64,000 bases of DNA from Halonatronomonas sp964558325 (GTDB taxonomy: Bacteria > Bacillota > Halanaerobiia > Halanaerobiales > Halarsenatibacteraceae), in the NCBI GenBank assembly GCA_964558325.1, contig CAZLCX010000011.1, positions 1-64,000 on the forward strand, read 5' to 3'. Both the position numbers and the translations under genes were made by a program. Below, piece by piece: positions 17,239 through 26,610 of this stretch. The notes under the pieces are model-generated. The model made no database searches and was not told the origin of the DNA. It saw only the letters and a program-made list of their open reading frames with translations. Each line of letters opens with the position of its first letter. Position 1 is the first letter of the stretch.

Positions 17239-17886
17239 CTAATAAGTCTCCCTTTCACCAGTGTCCATATAGATAACTCGCTCACAGATATTTGTTGAAT
17301 GGTCACCAATTCTTTCAAGAAATCTGCTGATAAATATTAAAGAAGTTGCCTGTTCAACTATCGAAGCATCTTCAACCATCATCTCAAGTAACTCCCTTAA
17401 AATACTCTCATCACATTCATCGACCTTTTCATCCTCTTTAGCAATATTTCTGGCAGCAGAGCTATCAAATTTAATAAAGGCATCCAAGCTGTCATTTAAA
17501 CGTCTAATAACTGTTTCAGTCATTTTAGGAATATCAATCAGTGGTTTAATCAGAGGCTCATTACCGATTTCTAAGACCTTTTCAGCAATATTTACTGCAT
17601 GGTCACCAATCCGCTCAAGATCAGTTGCCAGCTTGGAAATAACAATTATAGTTCTCAAGTCTCCTGCGACTGGCTGCTGTAAGGCTATAAGTTTTGTACT
17701 CATCTCTTCAAGCTTTATTTCCATCTCATCAATAATATCATCATCCTCAATCACTTCTTCAGCCTTTCTTAAATCCTGTTCCTGTAAAGCATCAATACTT
17801 TTCTGAATAGCTTCTTCCACCCTACCGGCCATAACCAACATTTCATTCTTCAATTCGTCTAACTTTTCCTGATAATTTCTTCTCAA
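17239..17886 (-). CDS. phoU: Phosphate signalling regulator PhoU
   Basis: 215 aa, two homologous three-helix PhoU domains. Signature stretches ADLERIGDHAVNIAE (first repeat) and SRFLERIGDHSTNICERVIYM (second repeat) carry the metal-binding (D/E)RIGDH motifs. PhoU couples phosphate transport to PhoR signalling. The TTG start at 17886 is chosen because AGGAGG stands 7 bases upstream and the protein then begins MRRNYQEKLDELKNEM, as usual in the family. It is followed by the CDF gene and preceded by phoR-phoP. Confidence 0.94.
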   Translation of the reverse strand: MRRNYQEKLDELKNEMLVMAGRVEEAIQKSIDALQEQDLRKAEEVIEDDDIIDEMEIKLEEMSTKLIALQQPVAGDLRTIIVISKLATDLERIGDHAVNIAEKVLEIGNEPLIKPLIDIPKMTETVIRRLNDSLDAFIKFDSSAARNIAKEDEKVDECDESILRELLEMMVEDASIVEQATSLIFISRFLERIGDHSTNICERVIYMDTGERETY

Positions 17887-18019
17887 TCTCATACCTCCTA
17901 ACATAAATCTCCAAATTTAATACCTTCTCATTAATAATTTTAACATAATAATGTAAACTTTGCTTTAAATTTATGTTAACAAATGATTAACAGAAAGAAG
18001 TTTTTTAAATCAAGACTTT

Positions 18020-19810
18020 CTAGGCTATTTCAAGTCTAAATTTAAATATAGAACCCTTTCCAGGCTGACTCTCTATTTCAATATTAGAGCCATGATTCTG
18101 GACTATATGCTTAACTATAGAGAGTCCAATCCCGGTTCCGCCTTTTTCCCTCGACCTGGCCTTATCAACTCTATAAAACCTTTCAAATATTCTTCTTTGT
18201 TCAGACTCACTAATTCCAATTCCAGTATCTTCAACTTCAATAACCACAGATTTAGATTCTTCAGAAAAATAAGACCTAATAATAACTTTTCCATTCTCTG
18301 GAGTATACTTAATAGCATTATCAACCAGATTATAAATAACCTGCTCTATCTGTTCTGGAATCATTTTAACTTCAGGTAATTCTTCAGGATATTCTGGAAT
18401 CAATTTAATCTTTGAATCTAAAGCTTTATCCTGCAGCCTTTGAAAGGTATTATCTAAAATAGTAACTAAATCTTCAGTTTGTAAATCCAGGCTCTCCCCT
18501 TCAATTTTTGAGAGCTGTAAAAGGTCATTTACCAGTAAATACATTCTGTCTGCTTCACTTTTAATAATTTTCAAAAATTTATTCTGCAGTTCAGCTGAAA
18601 TCTCATCTGAGTCTTCAACAAGCGTCTCAAGATAACCTATTATAGAAGTAAGCGGTGTTCTCAATTCATGGGAAACATTGGCTACAAATTCCTGCCTTAC
18701 TTTTTCCAGCCTCCTCAGTTCAGTTAAATCAGTTAAAGTAATGATTGTGCCGGCCTTTTCATCATTTTGGTCCAGTAAATCTGTCAGATGGGCTCTTAAA
18801 ATTCTACCACCTGGCTGCAGAGTAATTTCAAAAGTTTCATTTGAGCCCTCATCAATATTTTCAGCATCTAACATCTCTATAAATTGATACTGTCTGATCA
18901 CTTCATTAATTTTTTTGCCAATTAAGTTTTCTTCGTTAATCCCTAACATTTTTTTTGCTACAGGATTAAACATAATTATATTTTTATTTTTATCAACAGA
19001 TATAACCCCATCCATCATCCCTTTAAGGATGGCTTCTCTTTTCTTGATCTCCTGATCAAGCTCATCTAATTTAGCTTCTAGTTCATTTGACATTTTAGTA
19101 AAACTTCTATTCAATTCTCTTATCTCTTTATTGCTCTGCATAGTTTTTAGATTCTTTTTAAATTTACCCTGACTTATCTCTTTAGACTTTAAATTGAAAT
19201 CTGAAAGAGATTTAGTTAATGATTTAGAAATCCATAAAATTATCACTACACTAATCAGCAAAATAAACCCAAAGAATATTAAATAATTCTTTCTGTTTTC
19301 TGCCAGGGTTTCTTCAATTGAACTTAAAGACTGTGCTATCCTCAGATAGCCATAAGTCTGACCATCAAAAACTACTGGCTTGACAATATATAAAAAGGAT
19401 TCTAAAAGGGTATCGCTAAATCTTATTGATTGACCATAATCCTGTTCCCTTTCTACTAGATCAAGTACTTCCGGTCTGGTGTCATGGGGTTCCATCTCCT
19501 CAGCAGCAAAGTCAGTATCATATAAAACAGTTCCATCCTCAGCAATCACAGTTATTCTTCTGCTATCATTAATATTTAAACTTTCAATATAATCTTCAAA
19601 ATTAATTTCCAGATCTTTTTCAAATAAAATCTGTCCACTGTCAATTAATAAATCAGCCTCTTTTAATAAATTCTGTTCCAGTTCTGAAATATAAAACTCC
19701 TTCTGATACTGCTGATTATAAAAAAATATAAAGGCAACAGTTACCACTTGTAGAACCAGGAAAACAATTAATAACTGCTGTCTTAAACTCAATCTATTCC
19801 AGCGCCACAA
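18020..19810 (-). CDS. phoR: Phosphate-type sensor histidine kinase PhoR
   Basis: 596 aa. TM1 (about 12-30), an extracytoplasmic sensor of about 140 residues, TM2 (175-193), HAMP, PAS (around 258-370 with GMMDGVISVDKNKNIIMFNP), HisKA with the phospho-acceptor in FVANVSHELRTPLTS, and HATPase_c with NAIKYTPENG, DTGIGI and GGTGIGLSIV. The order matches PhoR of low-GC bacteria. Its TTG start overlaps the phoP stop by 17 bases and has GGAGTAGG upstream. With phoU adjacent, it is likely the phosphate-limitation sensor. Confidence 0.92.
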   Translation of the reverse strand: MWRWNRLSLRQQLLIVFLVLQVVTVAFIFFYNQQYQKEFYISELEQNLLKEADLLIDSGQILFEKDLEINFEDYIESLNINDSRRITVIAEDGTVLYDTDFAAEEMEPHDTRPEVLDLVEREQDYGQSIRFSDTLLESFLYIVKPVVFDGQTYGYLRIAQSLSSIEETLAENRKNYLIFFGFILLISVVIILWISKSLTKSLSDFNLKSKEISQGKFKKNLKTMQSNKEIRELNRSFTKMSNELEAKLDELDQEIKKREAILKGMMDGVISVDKNKNIIMFNPVAKKMLGINEENLIGKKINEVIRQYQFIEMLDAENIDEGSNETFEITLQPGGRILRAHLTDLLDQNDEKAGTIITLTDLTELRRLEKVRQEFVANVSHELRTPLTSIIGYLETLVEDSDEISAELQNKFLKIIKSEADRMYLLVNDLLQLSKIEGESLDLQTEDLVTILDNTFQRLQDKALDSKIKLIPEYPEELPEVKMIPEQIEQVIYNLVDNAIKYTPENGKVIIRSYFSEESKSVVIEVEDTGIGISESEQRRIFERFYRVDKARSREKGGTGIGLSIVKHIVQNHGSNIEIESQPGKGSIFKFRLEIA

Positions 19811-20483
19811 ATTTATAACCTACTCCCCTTACAGTCTTTATAATATCCTGGCTGATCTTCTTTCTGATTCTGCGAATATGAACATCCACAGTCCTGGTAT
19901 CTCCATAGTAATCATAACCCCAGATCTTATTTAAGAGATTATCCCTTGAAAAAACTCTATCAGGATTTTGTAATAATAATTTAATCAACTCATATTCCTT
20001 TGGAGTTAATTCAATTATTTTATCATTAAAAATAGCCTGATGGGAAGTTAAATTAATAGAAAGTTTTCCGCTGGATATTACCTCAGTCTCCTTATCTGAA
20101 TTCTTATAATCTCCAGTTCTTCTCAAAACTGCTTTAACCCTTGCAATTAATTCCCTCATACTAAAAGGCTTACTGACATAATCATCGGCCCCCATCTCTA
20201 GCCCAATTACTCTATCAATTTCTTCAGTCCTGGCAGTTAACATAATAATTGGAAGTCTTTTAAACTTTTTTTCTGATTTAATCTTTTTACATAAAGACAA
20301 CCCATCAATACCTGGCAGCATTAAATCTAGTATAATTAAATCAATCTCTTGAGCTTCTAAAATATCAATTACCTGGTCACCCCGACTTGCCAGGACGACC
20401 TGATAATCCTCTTTTTCCAAATTATACTTTAATAACTCTCTGATATTTTCTTCATCATCAACTGCAAGAATCTTTTTAGTCAT
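19794..20483 (-). CDS. phoP: PhoB/PhoP-family response regulator
   Basis: 229 aa. Receiver domain (ILAVDDEENIRE; phospho-acceptor Asp in LIILDLMLPGIDG; Lys in DYVSKPFSMREL) and a C-terminal OmpR-type winged helix (ELTPKEYELIKLLLQNPDRVFSRDNLLNKIWGYDYYGDTRTVDVHIRRIRKK in outline). Start ATG 20483 follows GGAGG at 8 bases. It is co-transcribed with phoR. No pst phosphate transporter genes lie in this window; a broken Na/Pi symporter lies just upstream instead. Confidence 0.94.
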   Translation of the reverse strand: MTKKILAVDDEENIRELLKYNLEKEDYQVVLASRGDQVIDILEAQEIDLIILDLMLPGIDGLSLCKKIKSEKKFKRLPIIMLTARTEEIDRVIGLEMGADDYVSKPFSMRELIARVKAVLRRTGDYKNSDKETEVISSGKLSINLTSHQAIFNDKIIELTPKEYELIKLLLQNPDRVFSRDNLLNKIWGYDYYGDTRTVDVHIRRIRKKISQDIIKTVRGVGYKFVALE

Positions 20484-20538
20484 TCTATCTACCTCCAAAA
20501 AAGTTATGCTCCGCTTTAAAAAACAGGGCAGCTTCTTA

Positions 20539-21763
20539 TTAATGCTCCATTAGTATATGGGCGATATCTGCCATAGAATCAGTTAAATGTTCAATATCTT
20601 CAATTGCCTCTAAATATATTATACCAGCAGTTGGATCGCAGGTTCCCTTTTTTAATCTTTCAAGATGGTCTGCCCTATATTCCAATTGAAGACTATCCAT
20701 CTTTTTCTCTCCATTTAATAATTTAGGAATTAAATCATAGTCCTCTTCTTCTATTAAGTTCTGGCTCTTATCAAGCAGATCGTCGACAAAAACAATAACA
20801 TCATCAATAGTTTTATTAGCCTCATCTGAAAATTTGATCTTATTTTCTGAAATATAATAAGATAAATCAGCAAGATCATCTGCATCATCAGCCATACTTT
20901 CAATCTAATCAATTAATGCTATGTAAAAATCTCTATAGCGGATATCTTCGTCAGATAAGCCTTCCCTGGAAAGTGAAGTTAAAAAGTGTAAAAGATCTTC
21001 TTCAATTTCATTTATTATCTCTTCTTTTTTACAACCTGATCAGCCAGTTTAATATTTCCCTCTTTAAATCCCTGCATTGATTCATCTACCATATCACTGG
21101 TAATATCGTGCATTCTCAAAACTTCTTTTTTGACCTGCTCTAAGGCTAAACCTGGAGTTGAAAGCATCCTTTCATCAACATAGGTCAAGGCCCTTTTAAT
21201 TGATAAATCTTCACCAGGAATAAATTTATATAATAACTTTTCAAAAAATCCTATAAATGGAAACTAGATTATGGTATTAACAACATTAAAAACTGTATGA
21301 GTATTAGCCAGCATCCTCTCAGTACTTCTTTCAGTTCAAAAATATTAAAAAGGTGTAACATAAAATTTTCAATCCAGCCAAGAAAACCAGGGAAAATATA
21401 AATCATTAATTACACAACAACTGAACCAAAAATATTAAAGGCCAAATGAGCTGCTGCAGCTCTTTTACTGGTTAAATTTGCTCCAATATTAGCACCCATA
21501 ATTACCCCGATAGATTGGGCCAGGGTTAATAAACCGGCATTAACAAAACCTATAACCATAACAGTCGTTGCACTACTACTCTGGATGATCGCTGTCACAC
21601 CGGTTCCTATAAGGATTCCCTTAATCGGTCTATCAGTAAGAGAAGATAAAAGATGACGCAATCTCTTACCTGATACTTTTTGCAAACCTTCACTCATCTG
21701 TTTCATTCCATATATAAATAAACCAAGCCCTCCAAACAGGCCTATTAACATCGAAGCATCCAA
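20539..21763 (-). pseudogene. Decayed Na+/phosphate symporter (NptA/YjbB type)
   Basis: The N-terminal half opens at TTG 21763 (AGGAGAG upstream) with MLIGLFGGLGLFIYGMKQMSEG and the first Na/Pi repeat QSSSATTVMVIGFVNAGL. Directly after MGANIGAN the sequence jumps to SKRAAAAHLAFNIFG, which normally follows the second GANIG-type motif, so much of the membrane core is missing. After a stop at 21410 the remainder can be followed in shifting frames: FIGFFEK, GEDLSIKRALTYVDERM, QVKKEVLRMHDITSDMVDES, and finally the PhoU-like tail (20539-20895, IESMADDADDLADLSYYISE). At least three stops or frameshifts occur. It sits upstream of phoP. Confidence 0.88.
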
Positions 21764-21776
21764 GAATATCTCTCCT

Positions 21777-22256
21777 TTAACGGGTATACTTGTCTGCAAC
21801 TGAAGAGGCTGCATAAGCTTCTGGCTTGATTAATGCCTCATAACCACTGCCGACCACCATACCGACCACTTCTTTTATAATTGTGCTAGTTGGACCATTC
21901 TCGCCCACATCTACATGTATTTCCACTTCTATATCTTCATCTAATTCAGTCTCTTCAGATAACATTCTGGTAATTTTACTGGCAACTTCAAGGCTGCAGG
22001 AAACTTCATAAAATATTCGCTGTTTAAAACCGCCTTTAGTATTTACCTTGCGCCGGTGATAAAAGAATCTGCCCCCTCGACCAACTCTATAAACCACTAT
22101 TGCAGTTACAAATGATGATCTTGGATCATTGGGTTGAGAATCAGTGCCTATTATTAACTTGTAGGCATGTTCAGGTTGGTCCTTAATAAAATTAAGAACA
22201 GAATTATAGGTTTCTTTTAAAGTCAATCTGCCATCAGTTGGACTAATAAATTCCAT
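21777..22256 (-). CDS. YkuK-family ribonuclease H-like protein (DUF458)
   Basis: 159 aa, a single RNase H-fold domain: LIIGTDSQPNDPRSSFVTAIVVYRVGRGG at the N-terminal half and VEIHVDVGENGPTSTIIKEVVGMV at the C-terminal half, the two acidic segments of the fold. The family is found across Firmicutes without a settled function. It follows rsmA by 15 bases and precedes the broken symporter. Confidence 0.82.
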   Translation of the reverse strand: MEFISPTDGRLTLKETYNSVLNFIKDQPEHAYKLIIGTDSQPNDPRSSFVTAIVVYRVGRGGRFFYHRRKVNTKGGFKQRIFYEVSCSLEVASKITRMLSEETELDEDIEVEIHVDVGENGPTSTIIKEVVGMVVGSGYEALIKPEAYAASSVADKYTR

Positions 22257-22271
22257 AAGATCACCGATTTC

Positions 22272-23162
22272 TTAAAGTAATTTTGCCAGCTTATTGCTCA
22301 ATTTAATAATCCTTTTTATAGATAATTTTTCGCCACGAATTTTTGGATCAATTCCAGCACTGGCAAGAGCTTCATCCACAATATCCCTTGGAAAATCAAC
22401 CTGAGCAGCCTTTGAGAGAGAGTTCCGAATTATTTTTCTCCTCTGCTGAAAGATAGCCCTGACAACTTTAAAGAATATATCCTCATTATCTGCTCTTTCT
22501 GGATAAGGTTTTTTTAAATCCAGAGTTATAATCGCCGATTCAACTCTTGGTTGAGGGATAAATACCTCTGAAGAAATATAATGCTCTATCTCTGCCCTGG
22601 CATAATACTGAACTGCAATACTTAAAGTACCATAATCTTTTCCCCCTGGTTCAGCAACTATTCTTTCTGCAACCTCTCGCTGAACCATTAAAACCATCTT
22701 CGCCGGCCTGGTCTCTCTTTCTAAAAACAATCTGATTAATGGGCTGGTAATATTATAGGGCAAATTTGCCATTAACTTATAATCAAGATCTTTAAACTCA
22801 TTTGTCCTTAATAACTCTTCTAAATTATATTCCAGAATATCAGCTTCTACTAATGAAAAATTATCATGCTCAGAAAGCTCACTTTCTAAAATTGCACAGA
22901 GTTCTCTGTCCTTTTCAACTGCTAGCAGCTGCCCATCTGGAATTTCCTCTAAAATTCTTACTGTTAAAGCCCCCAGACCTGGACCAACTTCAATAACATT
23001 ATCAGTTTTCTCTAAATCAGCACTCTCTATTATTATATCAAGAATATTGCCATCAACTAAAAAATTCTGCCCAAAAGACTTTTTAGCATACAAATCATGT
23101 TTTTTTAATAAACTCTTAAGACCAGTGGGACTTACAGGATCAAATTCATCATTTTTTTCCAT
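22272..23162 (-). CDS. rsmA: 16S rRNA dimethyladenosine transferase
   Basis: 296 aa. It methylates two adjacent adenosines near the 3' end of 16S rRNA with S-adenosylmethionine. Motifs: KKSFGQNFLVDGNIL at the N-terminus, SAM motif I VIEVGPGLGALT near residue 60, and the catalytic NLPYNITSPLI near 135. The length is normal for KsgA/RsmA. Its ATG touches the stop of the transaldolase gene (one shared base). Confidence 0.96.
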   Translation of the reverse strand: MEKNDEFDPVSPTGLKSLLKKHDLYAKKSFGQNFLVDGNILDIIIESADLEKTDNVIEVGPGLGALTVRILEEIPDGQLLAVEKDRELCAILESELSEHDNFSLVEADILEYNLEELLRTNEFKDLDYKLMANLPYNITSPLIRLFLERETRPAKMVLMVQREVAERIVAEPGGKDYGTLSIAVQYYARAEIEHYISSEVFIPQPRVESAIITLDLKKPYPERADNEDIFFKVVRAIFQQRRKIIRNSLSKAAQVDFPRDIVDEALASAGIDPKIRGEKLSIKRIIKLSNKLAKLL

Positions 23163-23806
23163 TAGTTTCTCTGTTCCCAGTCAGACAAAAATTTCTCAAG
23201 GCCTTCATCTGTCTTTGGGTGGATAACCATTTTCTTAAAAACATCATAGGGTATAGTTGCTATATCAGCACCAACTCTGGCTGATTCCAGAACATGCTGA
23301 GGATGTCTTATGCTGGCAGAAATAATTTCTGTGGCCAGGTCATGGGTATAAAAAATATCAACAATATCTTCAAGAACACCTACTCCTTCACTGCCTATAT
23401 CATCAAGCCTACCGATAAAAGGACTGACATAGGTAGCCCCTGCTTTAGCAGCCAGAAGCGCCTGGTTGGCTGAAAATACCAGAGTTACATTAGTCTTGAC
23501 CCCTTCAGAACTTAATTGACTGACAGCATTTAAACCAGCAGGAATTAAGGGTATCTTAACTACAATATTATCAGCTATAGCTGCCAGTCTTCTGCCCTCT
23601 TTAACCATCTCTTCTGTTGAAGTACCAATAACCTCAGCACTAATTGGACCTGAAACAATTTCAGTAATATTAGCGATTACTTCTTCAAACTCAATTCCGC
23701 CTTCTTTAGCAATCAAACTGGGATTAGTTGTAACACCATCAAGGATGCCCCAGTGATTAATCTCTTTAATTTCATCAATATTAGCTGTATCAATAAATAA
23801 TTTCAT
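23162..23806 (-). CDS. tal: Transaldolase / fructose-6-phosphate aldolase family (small type)
   Basis: 214 aa, the short single-domain TalC/MipB form. The Schiff-base lysine is in NIVVKIPLIPAGL (about Lys84); MKLFIDTANIDEIKE and DGVTTNPSLIAKEGG are typical. Proteins of this size act either as transaldolase in the non-oxidative pentose phosphate route or as fructose-6-phosphate aldolase; the sequence context does not decide, though the low-GC type is usually transaldolase. Confidence 0.92.
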   Translation of the reverse strand: MKLFIDTANIDEIKEINHWGILDGVTTNPSLIAKEGGIEFEEVIANITEIVSGPISAEVIGTSTEEMVKEGRRLAAIADNIVVKIPLIPAGLNAVSQLSSEGVKTNVTLVFSANQALLAAKAGATYVSPFIGRLDDIGSEGVGVLEDIVDIFYTHDLATEIISASIRHPQHVLESARVGADIATIPYDVFKKMVIHPKTDEGLEKFLSDWEQRN

Positions 23807-23826
23807 CTATTACCACCTCTTAGAAT

Positions 23827-24465
23827 TTATACTAGTTTAACAAGCCCATATTTCAATGATTTAATCACAGCCTGAGTTCTATCATTGACATCTAGTTTTC
23901 TTAAAATATTACTGACATGGTTCTTTACTGTTTTTTCACTAATATAAAGTTCTTCTGCTATTTCCCGATTACTCATACCTCTGGCCAGCAGTCCTAAGAC
24001 TTCATGTTCCCTATTACTCAATAACTCATTATAATCAGTAGGTTTTTCATCATCAGTATCTAAATCCTGGGAAACTGTTCTGGGAAAGACTGTTTCTCCA
24101 GCTAAGACTCGATTTATGGCATCCTGCAACTCTTCTGATGTTATATCTTTTTGTATAAAACCTTCAGCTCCGGCTGAAGTAACCTTATAAATATATTCTT
24201 CATCATCATGAATCGTTAAAATTATTACTTTGACTTCTGGACTTATTTCCTTTATTTTGCGAATTGCATTAATTCCATTCATTCTTGGCATATTCAGGTC
24301 CAATAAAACCAGATCTGGAAAATGTTCTCTAACCTTTGAAACAGCCTCAAGGCCATCTCCTGCTTCACCTACTATTTCTATATTATCAAATAGATCAAGC
24401 AGTTTACAAATTCCTTCACGAACTAATTCATGGTCATCTGCTACTAATACTTTTGTCTTTTCCAT
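23827..24465 (-). CDS. NarL/FixJ-family response regulator (DegU-like)
   Basis: 212 aa: receiver domain (VLVADDHELVREGI, phospho-Asp in LVLLDLNMPRMNG, Lys in FIQKDITSEEL) and C-terminal LuxR helix-turn-helix (LSNREHEVLGLLARGMSNREIAEELYISEKTVKNHVSNILRKL in outline). Adjacent to its sensor kinase, 7 bases away. Target genes are unknown. Confidence 0.92.
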   Translation of the reverse strand: MEKTKVLVADDHELVREGICKLLDLFDNIEIVGEAGDGLEAVSKVREHFPDLVLLDLNMPRMNGINAIRKIKEISPEVKVIILTIHDDEEYIYKVTSAGAEGFIQKDITSEELQDAINRVLAGETVFPRTVSQDLDTDDEKPTDYNELLSNREHEVLGLLARGMSNREIAEELYISEKTVKNHVSNILRKLDVNDRTQAVIKSLKYGLVKLV

Positions 24466-24472
24466 TTAAAAA

Positions 24473-25621
24473 TCACCCTTTCCTCTCTATATCCAGGGGA
24501 AGAACAATACTAATTCTGGTTCCTTTACCTGGTTCTGAACTAATTTTAAAATCTCCCTGAAGAAGTTTACAGCGTTCCTTCATAGATATTATACCATATG
24601 AGTTCTCAAAGTCACCATCCTGATTAAAACCTTTTCCGTCATCAATAATTAAAATCTTAATGTCATTTCTAGTAAATTCTATCTGAACCCGACCACTATT
24701 GGCATCTGAATGTTTTCTCATATTTGTTAAAGCCTCTTGCACCAGCCTAAAAATAGTAACTTCAAAGGAAGGAGGCAATGATCTCTCTTCTCCACGGATT
24801 ATCAACTCAACCATAATTCCTGATTCAGTTGTAAAATCATCAATATATTTTCTCAAAGTAGGAACCAGTCCTAAGTCATCTAATGACATCGGCCTTAAAT
24901 CATAAATAATTTTTCTTATATCTTTAACTGAAGAACGAACAATTTCTTTAAAATCATTAAGCTCATCAAGTGCCTGCTCTTTATCCTCTTTTAAAATCTG
25001 TTGAACCACTTCAGTTCTCAAGACCAGATTAGCCATAGATTGAGCTGGACCGTCATGAATCTCTCTGGCCACTCGTTTCCTTTCTTCTTCCTGGGCCTGG
25101 ATGATTTTAAAAGCAAGCTGTTCTCTATTTCTTAAATCATCAAACTGATCATTAATATCCACCAGTTCACCATCGAGAAAATCTTTAACAACTCCCATCC
25201 GGCCAACCAGACTTTCAGCCTTATTATTCGTCTTTTCCATTTTTTTATATCTTTCTTCTAATTCTCTCCTTCTTTGCTGTAATTGTTCCTCTTTTTCTCT
25301 CAAAACAGCAATCTCAACTGAAGTATCTTCAGCCAGCTCATAAACCTTTTTAATTTCCCTTTCTGAATACCTGTCAAACTGCTGGCTAACCTCCATCAAT
25401 CTCTGTCTTGCCTCTTTATTTTCTTGCTCCTTATTATCTAACTTATCGATAACCTCATCAATCTCCTGCTGAATCAATAAAAGTTCATTTTTTATATTCT
25501 CAAGTTCTTCCCTGGAGGATTCGGCAATTGCAAAAACATCCTGGGTACTGTCTTCAATAAAAGAAACCGTCTTTGCCAGAATATCTTCTAAATTATTCCC
25601 CAGACTATCTGAATCAGCCAA
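24473..25621 (-). CDS. Cytoplasmic sensor histidine kinase (DegS-like)
   Basis: 382 aa with no membrane segment. The N-terminal half is a long coiled coil (about 40-155, rich in E/Q/K/R). HisKA_3 follows with the phospho-acceptor in REIHDGPAQSMANLVLR, then HATPase_c with EALTNMRKHSDA and DDGKGFN. This architecture matches DegS, which senses cytoplasmic state. The TTG at 25621 after AGGTGG is chosen over a GTG three codons upstream. It is co-transcribed with the response regulator. Confidence 0.9.
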   Translation of the reverse strand: MADSDSLGNNLEDILAKTVSFIEDSTQDVFAIAESSREELENIKNELLLIQQEIDEVIDKLDNKEQENKEARQRLMEVSQQFDRYSEREIKKVYELAEDTSVEIAVLREKEEQLQQRRRELEERYKKMEKTNNKAESLVGRMGVVKDFLDGELVDINDQFDDLRNREQLAFKIIQAQEEERKRVAREIHDGPAQSMANLVLRTEVVQQILKEDKEQALDELNDFKEIVRSSVKDIRKIIYDLRPMSLDDLGLVPTLRKYIDDFTTESGIMVELIIRGEERSLPPSFEVTIFRLVQEALTNMRKHSDANSGRVQIEFTRNDIKILIIDDGKGFNQDGDFENSYGIISMKERCKLLQGDFKISSEPGKGTRISIVLPLDIERKG

Positions 25622-25637
25622 GATAACCACCTGCTTT

Positions 25638-26600
25638 CTAGGTCACTGGATTTTTAACTTCGCCACCTGTTAAAGCTGCAACTAAATCAGAAGCCGCCTT
25701 TTCAGCCAGTTCATAACGGGCTTCCTTTGAGGCACTCCCAATATGAGGAGTTAAAACTACATTATCAAGCTCTAATAAGCCTGGTTCTACATCAGGTTCG
25801 TTTTCAAAAACATCTAAAGCTGCTCCGGCTATAACCCCTTCTTTTAAGGCCTCCACCAGAGCTTTCTCATCAATTATTGGACCTCTACCTGTATTTATTA
25901 TATAGGCTGTTTCTTTCATTATTTGTAGTTCTTCTGTACCAATCAGGTGATATGATTCAGAATTTAACGGCGCATTTATTGTTATATAATCTGACTCAGC
26001 CAGTAATTGGGGTATATTTTTATATTCAACCCCTAACCTCTTTTCAGTAGTCATCGACAGCCTGGTCCTTTTATTATAAGCAATTTCCATATCAAAGCCG
26101 GCGGCTTTTCTGGCAACAGCCTGACCTATATCACCAAAGCCAATAATACCAAGTTTTTTACCGTAAATATCATTACCCATCAACAACTGAGGACCCCAGC
26201 CGTCAAATTTTCCAGCTCTTAAAAACTTATCTGCTTCAACAACTCTTCTGGCAACTGCCATTAATAAAGCCCAGGTTAATTCGGCAGTAGCTTCTGTTAA
26301 AACTTCAGGTACATTGGTGGCTATAATTCCTGCTTCTCTGGCAGCCTCAACATCTATGTTATTATAACCAACAGCCAGATTACTTACTGCCTTTAAATCA
26401 GGACAGACCTCTATTAACTCTCTATCAATTTCATCGCTTAACATTACCAGAGCTCCATCTTTATCCTTTAAATTTTCAATCAGTTCTCTCTTTGAAAGCT
26501 GTTCATCTTTTTGATTAACTGTTACCTCACAATTTTCTTTCAGGATATTCATTCCAGTTTCTGGAATGATTCTGCTTACATAAACTTTTGGTTTATTCAA
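25638..26600 (-). CDS. D-2-hydroxyacid dehydrogenase (glyoxylate/hydroxypyruvate reductase type)
   Basis: 320 aa. NAD-binding GxGxxG in KLGIIGFGDIGQAVA; catalytic Arg in AVGYNNID..., Glu and His in NTGRGPIIDE and LTPHIGSAS. It interconverts 2-oxoacids such as hydroxypyruvate or glyoxylate with D-hydroxyacids. The TTG start follows AGGGGTGG, which overlaps the end of the butyrate kinase gene region; an upstream in-frame start would overlap that gene by about 50 bases. Substrate preference is inferred from overall likeness only. Confidence 0.88.
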   Translation of the reverse strand: MNKPKVYVSRIIPETGMNILKENCEVTVNQKDEQLSKRELIENLKDKDGALVMLSDEIDRELIEVCPDLKAVSNLAVGYNNIDVEAAREAGIIATNVPEVLTEATAELTWALLMAVARRVVEADKFLRAGKFDGWGPQLLMGNDIYGKKLGIIGFGDIGQAVARKAAGFDMEIAYNKRTRLSMTTEKRLGVEYKNIPQLLAESDYITINAPLNSESYHLIGTEELQIMKETAYIINTGRGPIIDEKALVEALKEGVIAGAALDVFENEPDVEPGLLELDNVVLTPHIGSASKEARYELAEKAASDLVAALTGGEVKNPVT

Positions 26601-26610
26601 GCTACCACCC

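Noticed and set aside
18115..18324. 69-codon ORF within phoR
   Set aside because: It lies in another frame of the HATPase domain coding region, with no independent support.
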